Shown here one piece after another: positions 1 through 8,486 of a stretch of DNA of 64,000 bases. The DNA is from Clostridium pasteurianum (GTDB lineage: Bacteria; Bacillota; Clostridia; Clostridiales; Clostridiaceae), in NCBI RefSeq assembly GCF_001705235.1, contig NZ_MCGV01000001.1:3724181-3788180 (forward strand). The letters are read 5' to 3'. Position 1 is the stretch's first letter, and the number at the start of each line of letters is the position of its first letter. The notes beneath the pieces were generated by a model. It did no database searches and was not told the origin of the DNA. It saw nothing but the letters and a program-made list of their open reading frames with translations. The position numbers and the translations under genes were made by a program.

Positions 1-530
1 AAATGAAAAATCAATATAAGGATGGATATGCATTTAGGTTAGTTGAGCCTATGGTTGATCAAAGAATAAAAAATATTGTGGGAAATGAGTTCCCGGACTT
101 TAAATATGCAACTGTTATCACAACAAATGCTAATCCGGAATATGCAGAAGGAAATTATACAAAAAAAATTGATTATAATGATTTTATTAAAAAAGAAGGA
201 GTGTATGGTGCGTATATAGAAATTAACGCATTTGTGAATTGTGGAAATGTATTTGACAAAGACAAAGAAGCACAAGAAATGTTATCGTTTATGAAAAGAA
301 TAGTTGATGGCAAAATAGTGGGTAGTAAAATTGCTATAGTAGGTGAATTTACATTTTTAGACAATAAAAATTTTAATAGAGTTGATGCTAATAAACTTAA
401 GGTAGTAAGTGATGGTAAAAAATTAAAAAAGGAATATGATGTCAAAATGTTTGCTCATTTGATGTTAGAAGATGGGCAGAAATATAATGTAACAATTGAA
501 GATGCTAAAAACGATTTTTATAGTGATTAG
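1..530 (+). CDS. Type B T7SS-associated protein, 5' truncated by window edge
   Basis: This is the C-terminal part of a protein of unknown function. The reading frame is open to the left edge, and the first visible Met aligns with an internal position of the gene at 9454-10185 (shared YKDGY, then RL-EP, ERI/QRI and DFK-F/YKYA motifs), so the true start lies outside the window. It belongs to the type B family of the array at 8.5-11.9 kb. The stop lies 11 bp before the ATG of the lipase-like effector gene, so the two are probably co-transcribed. No catalytic motif is visible. A role as an immunity or accessory protein for the effector is inferred only from position and from the related array downstream of the T7SS genes. 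Confidence 0.7.
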   Translation, partial: MKNQYKDGYAFRLVEPMVDQRIKNIVGNEFPDFKYATVITTNANPEYAEGNYTKKIDYNDFIKKEGVYGAYIEINAFVNCGNVFDKDKEAQEMLSFMKRIVDGKIVGSKIAIVGEFTFLDNKNFNRVDANKLKVVSDGKKLKKEYDVKMFAHLMLEDGQKYNVTIEDAKNDFYSD

Positions 531-541
531 TGGAGGATATT

Positions 542-2428
542 ATGAATACTAATATAAATGATATAAAAGATAATGATTATAATATGCTATCTATATTAGC
601 ATATGCGGATTTACCAAATTCTCTTAAGAATAAAAGAGGCTTAGGGGTGGAAAACTATACTATTAGGGATATGGCAAATTATTATCTTAGTGATAATCCT
701 GAAAGTGTAAAGCAATTTAATACGTTAAGTGGTAGATGCAATATGACAAAAACTGAATGGAGGAATACTTTTCAGGCAATAAAGAATACACCTAAGTTAA
801 GTAGCTTAAAAGTAACAGGGTATACCAATCAGGATTCTACAAGCTATAATAATTTACATCCCACAGAAAATGGACTAGTAGCATATTGTTTTGAAACAAG
901 TGATCATAAAGCAATAATAGATTATAGAGGAAGTGAAACTAGAGCGGGTGCTGGTGGAGAGGACTGGTATGATAATTTTAAGCTTGCCTGTGAAGATTAT
1001 ACTCCTCAACAGAAGGCTGCGGTAGATTTTTTAAAGGATATGAAAAGCAAATATGGCTACAGTGAATTTGCTACGACAGGACACTCAAAGGGTGCTAATG
1101 ATGCACAGTGTGTGGCAGTAAAGGCTGGTTCTGATGTAGTAAAAAGTGTTACTTTCGATGCTCCAGGGTTTAATTTCGGTTTTATTAAAGAAAATTCAGA
1201 TGGAATAGCAGGAGCTAAGGATAAAATAACTTCATATATGGGCTATAAGGACTTCGTTTCGGCTATATTAAATAATATAGCAGGGCATGTTAAAGTTGTA
1301 GAAACTAATGGAGTAAAAAGCTTTGGTGATAACCATAAGGATAATATATTTTTTAAATTAATATTTAATAAAAATAAAGATGCTGTAGGCTATGAGGATT
1401 TTGGTTCTTATGGAAATATTAAAAATAAGGATTATGCATTTTCTGAATTAGGTCTTTTAACAAATCTTTTGTCCAAGCAGGAAAGTGAAAAAGACATTCT
1501 AAATTTTGCCGGTGGTTTGTACAATATTGGACTAAAGGGTGAAGGAATGGGCACAAGAGAAAGCCTTATTGACCTTTTAACCGATAAGAACTTCACAGGA
1601 TCTACCTTTGTTACGTTGGGAAATTTGCAGGTCGATAAGGATATTGTTGCAGGAGACTATATATTAAAGACCATTAAATCTAATGATAAACTTTCAGTTA
1701 AGGTTCTTAAAATAGGTGGAACAGTAGTAGCAGATAAAGTTGCTACGCCTGTAATTGCTATTGCACAATCTGTAGATAGTGATTTGGATATGGCAAATGG
1801 TATCGTTGCAGTATCTAAGAAAACTTTTGAAAAAGTAAAAGAAGCTGCTTCAGAAATTAAGAATGATGTAGAGTACTTTAAGTTAGAATTTGAGAAGGGA
1901 GAAGGATGGGTCAAACGTGAAGTAGAAGAGGCAGAAGGTTACGTTGAAGATAAGAAGGAAGATGCAGAAGCATTTGTATCAGATATAGTCGACGTAGGTA
2001 CAGTAATGGGGAAGGATACAGTAGGTGAAGTCGGTGGAAGTTATCTAGATATGGCTGGTGAAGATATGTCATTTGCAGCAGTTACTGAAAATTTTATTAA
2101 GGATACACTTGGTATAGGCGAACATAGTGTAACAACGGAAGAGTATATAAAGATAAATACCGATAGGCTAAGACAGTATGCTTCTAAAATTAGCAGCTTA
2201 AAAAGAAGAGCCGATGAAATTAGCCATAAAATTAATACACTGTATTTTGGACTTGGAGTAGATAATTTAGTGCATTTAGGTAACCTTGTAAATTTAGTTA
2301 GGTCAAGCTATATGGATGAAACAAACTATAGATTTGCAGAGTGCATAAATTTCTTCAATCAAACAGCGGATAGGTTTGACAGCGTTGAAAATAGTATTAC
2401 CCAGTATGCAAATTCACTACATAGTTAA
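542..2428 (+). CDS. Lipase-like (DUF2974/Mbeg1-type) putative T7SS effector with C-terminal helical domain
   Basis: About 628 residues. The ATG at 542 is chosen because GGAGG lies 5 bp upstream; an in-frame GTG at 530 would put that ribosome site inside the gene. The N-terminal third is an alpha/beta hydrolase of the DUF2974 type: the nucleophile elbow GHSKGAN places Ser182, and Asp206 (TFDAPG) and His265 (DNHKD) are plausible triad partners. A charged helical stretch follows near residues 430-490. The last 90 residues are helical and resemble WXG/LXG-like targeting hairpins. There is no signal peptide. It is immediately followed by a small helical protein and EssC, so T7SS export is likely. 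The order (toxin domain first, helical domain last) is the reverse of LXG toxins and matches the S. aureus TslA lipase. Lipase activity and export are inferred. Confidence 0.75.
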   Translation: MNTNINDIKDNDYNMLSILAYADLPNSLKNKRGLGVENYTIRDMANYYLSDNPESVKQFNTLSGRCNMTKTEWRNTFQAIKNTPKLSSLKVTGYTNQDSTSYNNLHPTENGLVAYCFETSDHKAIIDYRGSETRAGAGGEDWYDNFKLACEDYTPQQKAAVDFLKDMKSKYGYSEFATTGHSKGANDAQCVAVKAGSDVVKSVTFDAPGFNFGFIKENSDGIAGAKDKITSYMGYKDFVSAILNNIAGHVKVVETNGVKSFGDNHKDNIFFKLIFNKNKDAVGYEDFGSYGNIKNKDYAFSELGLLTNLLSKQESEKDILNFAGGLYNIGLKGEGMGTRESLIDLLTDKNFTGSTFVTLGNLQVDKDIVAGDYILKTIKSNDKLSVKVLKIGGTVVADKVATPVIAIAQSVDSDLDMANGIVAVSKKTFEKVKEAASEIKNDVEYFKLEFEKGEGWVKREVEEAEGYVEDKKEDAEAFVSDIVDVGTVMGKDTVGEVGGSYLDMAGEDMSFAAVTENFIKDTLGIGEHSVTTEEYIKINTDRLRQYASKISSLKRRADEISHKINTLYFGLGVDNLVHLGNLVNLVRSSYMDETNYRFAECINFFNQTADRFDSVENSITQYANSLHS

Positions 2429-2447
2429 AGTAAAGAAGGTTTATAGA

Positions 2448-2642
2448 ATGAATGATGGAGATAAAAGTAAAGTTAATGCAATAGTACGTGAACTTGATGG
2501 ATTAATAAGAGAGCTTAATTCTTTATCAGCTGGTGTGACTAGAGATTTCAAAGGAATAGGGGAGTCCGCATGCAGCGAAAGCATAAAGAAAATGGCAGAT
2601 AGATACACTTATGTGAAGAGTCAAATATCTTCTCTTAAGTAA
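2448..2642 (+). CDS. Small helical WXG-like/DUF5082-like T7SS partner protein
   Basis: A 64-residue, almost wholly helical protein. The start ATG at 2448 has AAGAAGG 8 bp upstream; an earlier in-frame ATG at 2376 would overlap the effector gene and has no ribosome site. The C-terminal half (FKGIGES followed by a KKMADRY helix) resembles the small alpha-helical partners encoded beside T7SS toxins (DUF5082/DUF3130-like, or Lap-type targeting proteins). It sits 19 bp after the effector gene and before EssC, which suggests it binds the helical tail of the effector and helps target it. The family assignment is tentative because the protein is short and has no diagnostic WXG. Confidence 0.6.
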   Translation: MNDGDKSKVNAIVRELDGLIRELNSLSAGVTRDFKGIGESACSESIKKMADRYTYVKSQISSLK

Positions 2643-2670
2643 TGTATATGATTTTGCATTTATAGGAAAA

Positions 2671-2687
2671 GGAGGGACAAGGCTATT
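2671..2687 (+). promoter_or_regulatory. Ribosome site pointing to a non-canonical ATT start of essC
   Basis: GGAGGG (2671-2676) is followed by an 8-base spacer and ATT at 2685 in the essC frame. No ATG, GTG or TTG occurs in this frame between the ribosome site and 2736. Translating from here adds a hydrophobic strand and VTLIKKDS before the LPEKQNGQYW segment, as expected for an EssC N-terminus. Confidence 0.5.
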
Positions 2688-5600
2688 ATTATTCAGGTAA
2701 CATTAATAAAAAAAGATTCTACTAATACATGTGTTTTGCCAGAAAAGCAGAACGGACAATATTGGATAAGTGAAAAAAGTAAAAATGGTTATGGACAGGA
2801 TGTAATTAGTGTTGAAGGTTTTCAGGAAAAATGGTTTTTAGTTTCAAATAAAAATGTGTTTGTAACGGACGAAAATGATGAAAAAGTTATGAGAATGGCT
2901 TTAGAGCCAATGCAATTTTACAATATATGTTTTTCAGAATCAAAGGAAAGAGCACTTATATATTCAGAACCCGTTACAGCGGATAGAAAGCATTTTAAAA
3001 AGTTTATTATACATAAAAATACTAAGCTTGTAGTTGGTAGAAGTGATGATTGTGATATTATATTTGAAAATGAATTTGTATCTTCACATCATGCTGAAAT
3101 TAATATATCAGAAAAAAGTATTAGTATAAAGGATTTAAATAGTTCTAATGGAACCTTCGTAAATGGTTTTAGGGTGGAACAGGATAAATTAAACCCAGGT
3201 GATGTCATATACATTTTGGGACTTAAGATTATAGTGGGAAAAGGTTTCTTAGCTTTAAACAATCCGGATTCTTTAGTTAAGCAAAATGGTAATGTACTAA
3301 AGATATTTGTAAAGCAGAAGGTTGAAGCAGCAGAAGAAGATTTAGAAGCAGAAAGTAACATGGATTTATTTTATCGTTCTCCGAGATTTAAAAGAGATAT
3401 AGAAAGAAAAGTTATAAGGATAGATTCTCCTCCAGCTATTGGAGATGGAGATGAAATGCCACTTATGCTTATATTAGGACCCTCTTTAGCTATGGGTATG
3501 GCATCATTTTTTACAGGTATTATGGCACTGCAAAATGTCATGAGTAATCATGGAAGTATAATGACGGCTGTTCCAACTTTAGTAATGTCACTTAGTATGC
3601 TTGTGGGAACAGTTTTATTTCCTATTCTATCAAAAAAGTATGAGACAAGAAGACGTAATAAAAAGGAAAAAATACGATGCCAAAAATATAGAGCATATCT
3701 TAAGAAGGTAGAAGGAAAAATAGTTGAAGAATGCATTAGACAAAGCAAAATACTTCATGAAAATAATATAACCTTAGATGAATGTATAAGTAGAATAAAG
3801 CTAAAACAGAGGAACCTATGGGAAAGAACTTATGAACATAATGATTTTTTAAGTGTAAGGCTTGGAATTGGAAGCATTCCCATTTATGCGGATATAAAAT
3901 ATTCAGAGAAAAGTTTTTCAGTTGAAGAAGATGTTCTTAAGGATGAAATGTACAAAATGGCGGATAAGCCTAAAATGCTAGAGCAGGTTCCTATAACTAT
4001 TTCTTTTCATGAAAAATGGATATCTGGGATAATTGGTGATAGAAACAGGGTTATAGAGCTTGTAAAGGGCATTATAGTACAGCTTACAGCCTTTCACAGT
4101 TATGATGAACTAAAGTTTGTATTTATATATGACAAAAGTGAAGAGAAAGTATGGAATTTTGCAAGATGGCTTCCATACACCTGGAATCAAGGTAAAACAA
4201 TTAGATTTATAGCTGAAGATTCCAATGAGGCCAAGGAACTTTCTTTATATCTATTAAGTGAATTTAATAGAAGAAAAGCCATGGGTAAGGAAAAAAGCCT
4301 TGAACAAATGGGACCATATTACATGGTGTTTTCAATAAGTAGGGAGCTATCTAAAAAATCTGAAATTGTAAATACCATACTTGAGAGTAAAGATAATTAT
4401 GGTTTTGCTTTAATAACTCTTTATGATGAACTTAAAAATTTGCCTAAAGAATGCAGAACGGTTATAGAACTTGGAGAGCGCGAAGGTAAAATATATGATA
4501 AAAGCGATATAAGCGGTAAACATCTTGATTTTCAGCCGGATATTTTCTTAAGACAAAGCATAGATGATATAGCAGTTGATCTGGCAAATATAAAGCTTGA
4601 TTCCTTAGATGCTTCTTATAGCTTGCCTAAAATGCTTACTTTTTTGGATATGTACGGTGTATCTAAAATTGAACATTTGAATTCTTTAACCAGGTGGAAG
4701 AAAAATGATCCAACGGTATCTCTAGAGGTTCCTTTAGGCGTTGATACAAGAGGAGAAGCGTTTAAAATTGATTTGCATGAAAGGTATCATGGCCCTCATG
4801 GATTAATTGCAGGAATGACAGGTTCAGGTAAAAGTGAACTTATAATGACTTTGATTCTTTCTTTGGCTGTAAATTATCATCCATATGAAGTTGCCTTTAT
4901 TCTCATAGACTATAAGGGCGGAGGAATGGCAAATGTTTTTACAAAGCTTCCACATTTAGCGGGAACAATAACAAATTTGGATGGTGCAGCGGTAAAGCGT
5001 TCGCTTGTTTCAATACAGAGCGAGTTGAAACGTAGACAGGCTATCTTTAGTGAAACAGGGAAGAAATTAAATTTAAGTAACATTGATATTTATAAGTATC
5101 AAAAACTTTTTAGAGAAAAAAAGGTAACTGAGCCTTTGCAGCATTTGTTTATAATATCCGATGAGTTTGCAGAATTAAAAACACAGCAGCCTGATTTTAT
5201 GAATGAACTTGTAAGTGCCGCTAGAATAGGAAGAAGTCTTGGAGTCCATCTTATACTAGCAACTCAAAAGCCATCGGGAGTAGTTGATGACCAAATATGG
5301 AGTAATACAAGATTTAGAATATGCCTTAAGGTTCAGGAAAAAGAAGATAGTATGGATGTTATAAAAAGGCCAGATGCTGCAGAATTATCTGTAACAGGAA
5401 GATTTTATATGCAGGTTGGATTTAACGAATTTTTTGAACTAGGTCAATCAGCCTGGGGAGGAGCTCCTTATTATCCATCAGAGCAGATAGAGGAGAAAAG
5501 CTATGATAGAGTTTCAGTTATAGATGATTTAGGACATACTATACGTGAAGCTAAAATAGCAAATAAGGCGCATACTGTAAAGCATCCTCCAAAGCAAATT

Positions 5601-7292
5601 GATGAAATAAATAATTATCTTGTGAAACTTGCGGAGGAAGAAAATATTAAAGTTAGACCTTTATGGCTTCCTCCAATACCAGAAGTTATATGTATTGATG
5701 ACACAGCTAAAAAGTACAAAATAAATAAAAATGAAAAGTGCATATTAAGTCCTGTTGTTGGTGAAATTGATGATCCTGCAAGACAGAGACAGCTGCCTTT
5801 AGTACTTCCTATTACGGAAGAGGGAAATGTAGTCATTTATGGTTCTGCTGGTAATGGAAAAACTACTTTCTTAACTACACTAATTTATGCGCTTATGAAG
5901 GATCACTCGCCAGATGAACTTAATCTCTATATCCTTGACTTTTCGGCAGAGACACTTAAGGCATTTTCAAAAGCTCCTCATGTTGGTGATGTTGTTTTAT
6001 CCCATGAGAGTGAAAAGATAAACAACCTTATTAAAATGCTGACTAAGGGAATAGAAGTTAGAAAAAAGACACTTTCAGAGTATGGAGGAGATTATGTTTC
6101 ATATAACACTAAAGGAAATGGAAGTATGCAGTCTATAGTTGTTATAATTCACAATTTTGCAGCCTTTAGTGAAATGTATGCAGACTTTGAAGAAAATATT
6201 TCATATTTAACTCGTGAAGGAACAAAGTATGGTATTTATTTTGTTATTACAGCAGCAGGTGCAAGTGCTGTTAGGTATAGGATTTTACAGAACTTTAAGC
6301 AGCTTTATGTACTTCAATTAAATGACTCTGTAGATTATTCAGGGATACTTGGAAATGTAGGAGGGGTATATCCTTCAAAATATAGAGGTAGAGGAATTTT
6401 CAAAAAGGACAATGTGTATGAATTCCAAACTGCAATTGTAGGAAATAGTCCAGATAATATATTTGAATTTGTAAGAAATTATTGTAAGGTATACGCTGAA
6501 GCCTGGAAAGGGAAATCAGCTAAAAAAATTCCTATACTACCAGAGAAGGTTGATATTTCTTATTTAAGAGATGACATATTAAATGGAGATTATGACAAGA
6601 TACCTGTTGGAGTGCAGAAGAATAATTTTAAGACAGTTTATTTCAACTTTTATGATAACTACATAAACTTTGTGTTCTCTTCAGGAAATGAAAATGCAGG
6701 TTTCTTGCAGGGATTAGCTGAAATTTTTGTGCTTAAAGGTGTAAATGAAGTAATTGTATTAGATCCAGTAGATATGTTTAATGATATAAAAGGTACACAG
6801 TATAAATATGTAAAAGCAGAAGAATTAGAGAAAAATGTTGTTTACTTATTTAATACTTTAGTATATAGAAACAATACGTATAAAGATGCAAAGGAAAAAG
6901 GAGAGAAGCTTCCTAATTTTAACAGGATTATTTGTATAGTAAATTCTATGTCAAGTCTTATAAGTAATCTTTCAGATGATGGAAAAGACAAATTGAATGT
7001 CCTTTTAGACAAGGGAGAGGCTGAGTACAATGTGAATTTCATTATTTCCGATGCTATTGGAAATATAAATTCCTATTCAATTCAAAATTGGTATAAGTGC
7101 CTTGCACTAAATGATGGAATTTGGATTGGAGATGGAATAGGTAACCAGTATCAACTCAAGATTTCAAACGTAAATAAAGATATGTACAAGAGTATAGGGG
7201 ATGATTTTGGTTACGTAATTTCAAAGGGTAAGCCCAAACTTGCAAAACTATTGTTATCTACAAATTATGAGGGGGATGATATATATGGATAA
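2685..7292 (+). CDS. essC: EssC/YukB-type FtsK-SpoIIIE ATPase of the T7SS
   Basis: The motor ATPase of type VII secretion, about 1535 residues if begun at 2685. An FHA domain lies near residues 110-190 (VGRSDDCD, SSHHAEI, NSSNGTFVNG). Two membrane segments lie near 261-283 and 293-315. The first FtsK domain has Walker A GMTGSGKS near residue 710 and Walker B IISDE near 826. The second has Walker A GSAGNGKT near 1053. A third, degenerate ATPase-like module is C-terminal. The first canonical start in frame (TTG, 2736) lies 60 bp from the ribosome site and would remove a conserved N-terminal beta strand. The frame is open upstream, and an ATT at 2685 lies 8 bp after GGAGGG, so an AUU start is proposed. 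The EsaB-like gene overlaps its end. Confidence 0.93.
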   Translation: MIIQVTLIKKDSTNTCVLPEKQNGQYWISEKSKNGYGQDVISVEGFQEKWFLVSNKNVFVTDENDEKVMRMALEPMQFYNICFSESKERALIYSEPVTADRKHFKKFIIHKNTKLVVGRSDDCDIIFENEFVSSHHAEINISEKSISIKDLNSSNGTFVNGFRVEQDKLNPGDVIYILGLKIIVGKGFLALNNPDSLVKQNGNVLKIFVKQKVEAAEEDLEAESNMDLFYRSPRFKRDIERKVIRIDSPPAIGDGDEMPLMLILGPSLAMGMASFFTGIMALQNVMSNHGSIMTAVPTLVMSLSMLVGTVLFPILSKKYETRRRNKKEKIRCQKYRAYLKKVEGKIVEECIRQSKILHENNITLDECISRIKLKQRNLWERTYEHNDFLSVRLGIGSIPIYADIKYSEKSFSVEEDVLKDEMYKMADKPKMLEQVPITISFHEKWISGIIGDRNRVIELVKGIIVQLTAFHSYDELKFVFIYDKSEEKVWNFARWLPYTWNQGKTIRFIAEDSNEAKELSLYLLSEFNRRKAMGKEKSLEQMGPYYMVFSISRELSKKSEIVNTILESKDNYGFALITLYDELKNLPKECRTVIELGEREGKIYDKSDISGKHLDFQPDIFLRQSIDDIAVDLANIKLDSLDASYSLPKMLTFLDMYGVSKIEHLNSLTRWKKNDPTVSLEVPLGVDTRGEAFKIDLHERYHGPHGLIAGMTGSGKSELIMTLILSLAVNYHPYEVAFILIDYKGGGMANVFTKLPHLAGTITNLDGAAVKRSLVSIQSELKRRQAIFSETGKKLNLSNIDIYKYQKLFREKKVTEPLQHLFIISDEFAELKTQQPDFMNELVSAARIGRSLGVHLILATQKPSGVVDDQIWSNTRFRICLKVQEKEDSMDVIKRPDAAELSVTGRFYMQVGFNEFFELGQSAWGGAPYYPSEQIEEKSYDRVSVIDDLGHTIREAKIANKAHTVKHPPKQIDEINNYLVKLAEEENIKVRPLWLPPIPEVICIDDTAKKYKINKNEKCILSPVVGEIDDPARQRQLPLVLPITEEGNVVIYGSAGNGKTTFLTTLIYALMKDHSPDELNLYILDFSAETLKAFSKAPHVGDVVLSHESEKINNLIKMLTKGIEVRKKTLSEYGGDYVSYNTKGNGSMQSIVVIIHNFAAFSEMYADFEENISYLTREGTKYGIYFVITAAGASAVRYRILQNFKQLYVLQLNDSVDYSGILGNVGGVYPSKYRGRGIFKKDNVYEFQTAIVGNSPDNIFEFVRNYCKVYAEAWKGKSAKKIPILPEKVDISYLRDDILNGDYDKIPVGVQKNNFKTVYFNFYDNYINFVFSSGNENAGFLQGLAEIFVLKGVNEVIVLDPVDMFNDIKGTQYKYVKAEELEKNVVYLFNTLVYRNNTYKDAKEKGEKLPNFNRIICIVNSMSSLISNLSDDGKDKLNVLLDKGEAEYNVNFIISDAIGNINSYSIQNWYKCLALNDGIWIGDGIGNQYQLKISNVNKDMYKSIGDDFGYVISKGKPKLAKLLLSTNYEGDDIYG

Positions 7293-7536
7293 AATTTTAG
7301 TTAGTATATATGTTCCGTCAATAGGATGTAGTTATGATGTGTACATACCATTAAAAAGTAAGTTTTATGAAATTGTAAGATTAGTAACTAGCATAATCGA
7401 GGAATTATCTGAAGGCTATTTTATAGGTGATGATGATTCTGTATTATGTGATAGGATAACAGGAGCAATTTATAATGTTAATATGTCATCAGCTGAACTT
7501 GGACTTAAAAATGGTTCAAAGCTGATGCTAATATAA
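7285..7536 (+). CDS. EsaB/YukD-like ubiquitin-fold T7SS protein
   Basis: An 83-residue protein starting at ATG 7285, preceded by GAGGGGG. It overlaps the essC stop by 8 bp, so translational coupling is likely. The pattern of beta strands and one helix (ILVSIYVP, YDVYIP, VRLVTSIIEEL, ending in LKNGSKLMLI) is that of the small ubiquitin-like YukD/EsaB proteins found in Firmicute T7SS operons, where they act in the cytoplasm as regulators or assembly factors. The assignment rests on length, fold pattern and position between EssC and WXG100 genes. Confidence 0.7.
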   Translation: MDKILVSIYVPSIGCSYDVYIPLKSKFYEIVRLVTSIIEELSEGYFIGDDDSVLCDRITGAIYNVNMSSAELGLKNGSKLMLI

Positions 7537-7572
7537 ATAAAGTAATTTTTTCACAGGAGAGGAGAAATTAAA

Positions 7573-7875
7573 ATGGGAAAATCTATACTTGTAGATCCAT
7601 CAAAATTAAAATCAGCATCAGGCAATATGGATACAGAAATTGCACAATATGAAAAGAATTATAATCAGCTTTATAGTGAAGTTGAAGCAATGAAATCTGC
7701 ATGGCAGGGTTCTGATAATCAGGCATATGTAACACAAATAGAAGGCTTTAGAGAGGCATTTAAAGCAATGGTTAGTGTAATGAAGGAGTATTCAGATTTC
7801 TTAAAGTCATCTTCAACTTATTATTCTCAGGCTCAAGAAGAGACTATGAATGCAGCAAGAAGATTAACTAACTAA
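7573..7875 (+). CDS. WXG100 family secreted protein (EsxA/YukE-like)
   Basis: A 100-residue helical hairpin protein with a WQG turn near residue 45 (KSAWQGSD), the family's usual length and motif. The C-terminal helix carries a YxxxQ-type pattern. It is preceded by GGAGAGGAG. Such proteins are exported through EssC as dimers and are hallmark substrates of the pathway. It lies 36 bp after the EsaB-like gene and 31 bp before a second WXG100 gene, suggesting a pair that may form a heterodimer. Confidence 0.93.
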   Translation: MGKSILVDPSKLKSASGNMDTEIAQYEKNYNQLYSEVEAMKSAWQGSDNQAYVTQIEGFREAFKAMVSVMKEYSDFLKSSSTYYSQAQEETMNAARRLTN

Positions 7876-7906
7876 TTAAGACAAAATAAGAAAGAAGGAA
7901 TTTATA

Positions 7907-8209
7907 ATGGCTTCAGATGGAATAAAGATATCTTTTGCAGAGGTTTCAAAGACAGCGTCAAGTATAAGAAATTTAAATCAAAGTTTGACATCAGAACTTG
8001 AAGACATGAAAAGAGAAGTAAATGGTTTAAATGGAACATGGCAGAGTGATGCTGGAAACACAATAAGGGACAAGTTTAATGCATTAGCACCTAAATTTGA
8101 TGATTACAGAAGAGTGGTAGATTCATATGCAAGATTTTTAGATAGTGTTGTTGAGAACTATACTCAAATGGAAGCTTCAATAAATAATAATGCAAGTGCA
8201 TTTAGATAA
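7907..8209 (+). CDS. WXG100 family protein with WQS variant turn
   Basis: A 100-residue helical hairpin of WXG100 length. The turn reads NGTWQSDAG, so the Gly of WXG is replaced by Ser while the rest of the family pattern is kept. A likely partner of the WXG100 protein 31 bp upstream. It closes the T7SS operon: a GAGGCTGTTGCA inverted-repeat structure follows within 10 bp of the stop. Confidence 0.9.
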   Translation: MASDGIKISFAEVSKTASSIRNLNQSLTSELEDMKREVNGLNGTWQSDAGNTIRDKFNALAPKFDDYRRVVDSYARFLDSVVENYTQMEASINNNASAFR

Positions 8210-8215
8210 TATAAA

Positions 8216-8427
8216 GAGGCTGTTGCATTAAAAATTAAGAATTAAGAATTAAAAATTAAGAATGATGGAGGATTTTCCGCCGCTTTGCTCTGGAAAATTT
8301 AATAATACAGGAAGCAGTATAAGCTTAAAAGTTTTTCATGGTGTAACGGAGAAAAAGTTACATTCATTCTTAATTCTTCACTCTTAATTCTTAATTTTTT
8401 TCTGCTTTTAAGTAGTGCAACAGCTCC
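8216..8427. repeat. Terminator-like inverted repeat split by a MITE-like palindrome
   Basis: Outer arms GAGGCTGTTGCA (8216-8227) and TGCAACAGCTCC (8416-8427) pair and are followed by a T-rich run, as in an intrinsic terminator for the T7SS operon. Between them lies an element of about 170 bp (about 8230-8400) whose ends are imperfect inverted repeats built from ATTAAGAAT-type units (about 35 bp each). Its interior contains GTGTAACGGAGAAAAA, also found at 36008-36023. One ATTAAGAAT-type end recurs at about 35877-35912. The arrangement looks like a small non-autonomous element inserted in a terminator loop. Confidence 0.6.
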
Positions 8428-8486
8428 TTTTATATTATAAATGATTAAAAAATGCTCATATAAGCTTTTAAGAAAGGATTTTTAAA

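Noticed and set aside
530-541. GTG start for the effector gene at 530
   Set aside because: The GGAGG ribosome site lies just after it and fits ATG 542.
7573-8209. Paired WXG100 genes as toxin or antitoxin
   Set aside because: Both have the standard 100-residue WXG100 length and pattern without extra domains, so they are treated as secretion substrates or structural partners.
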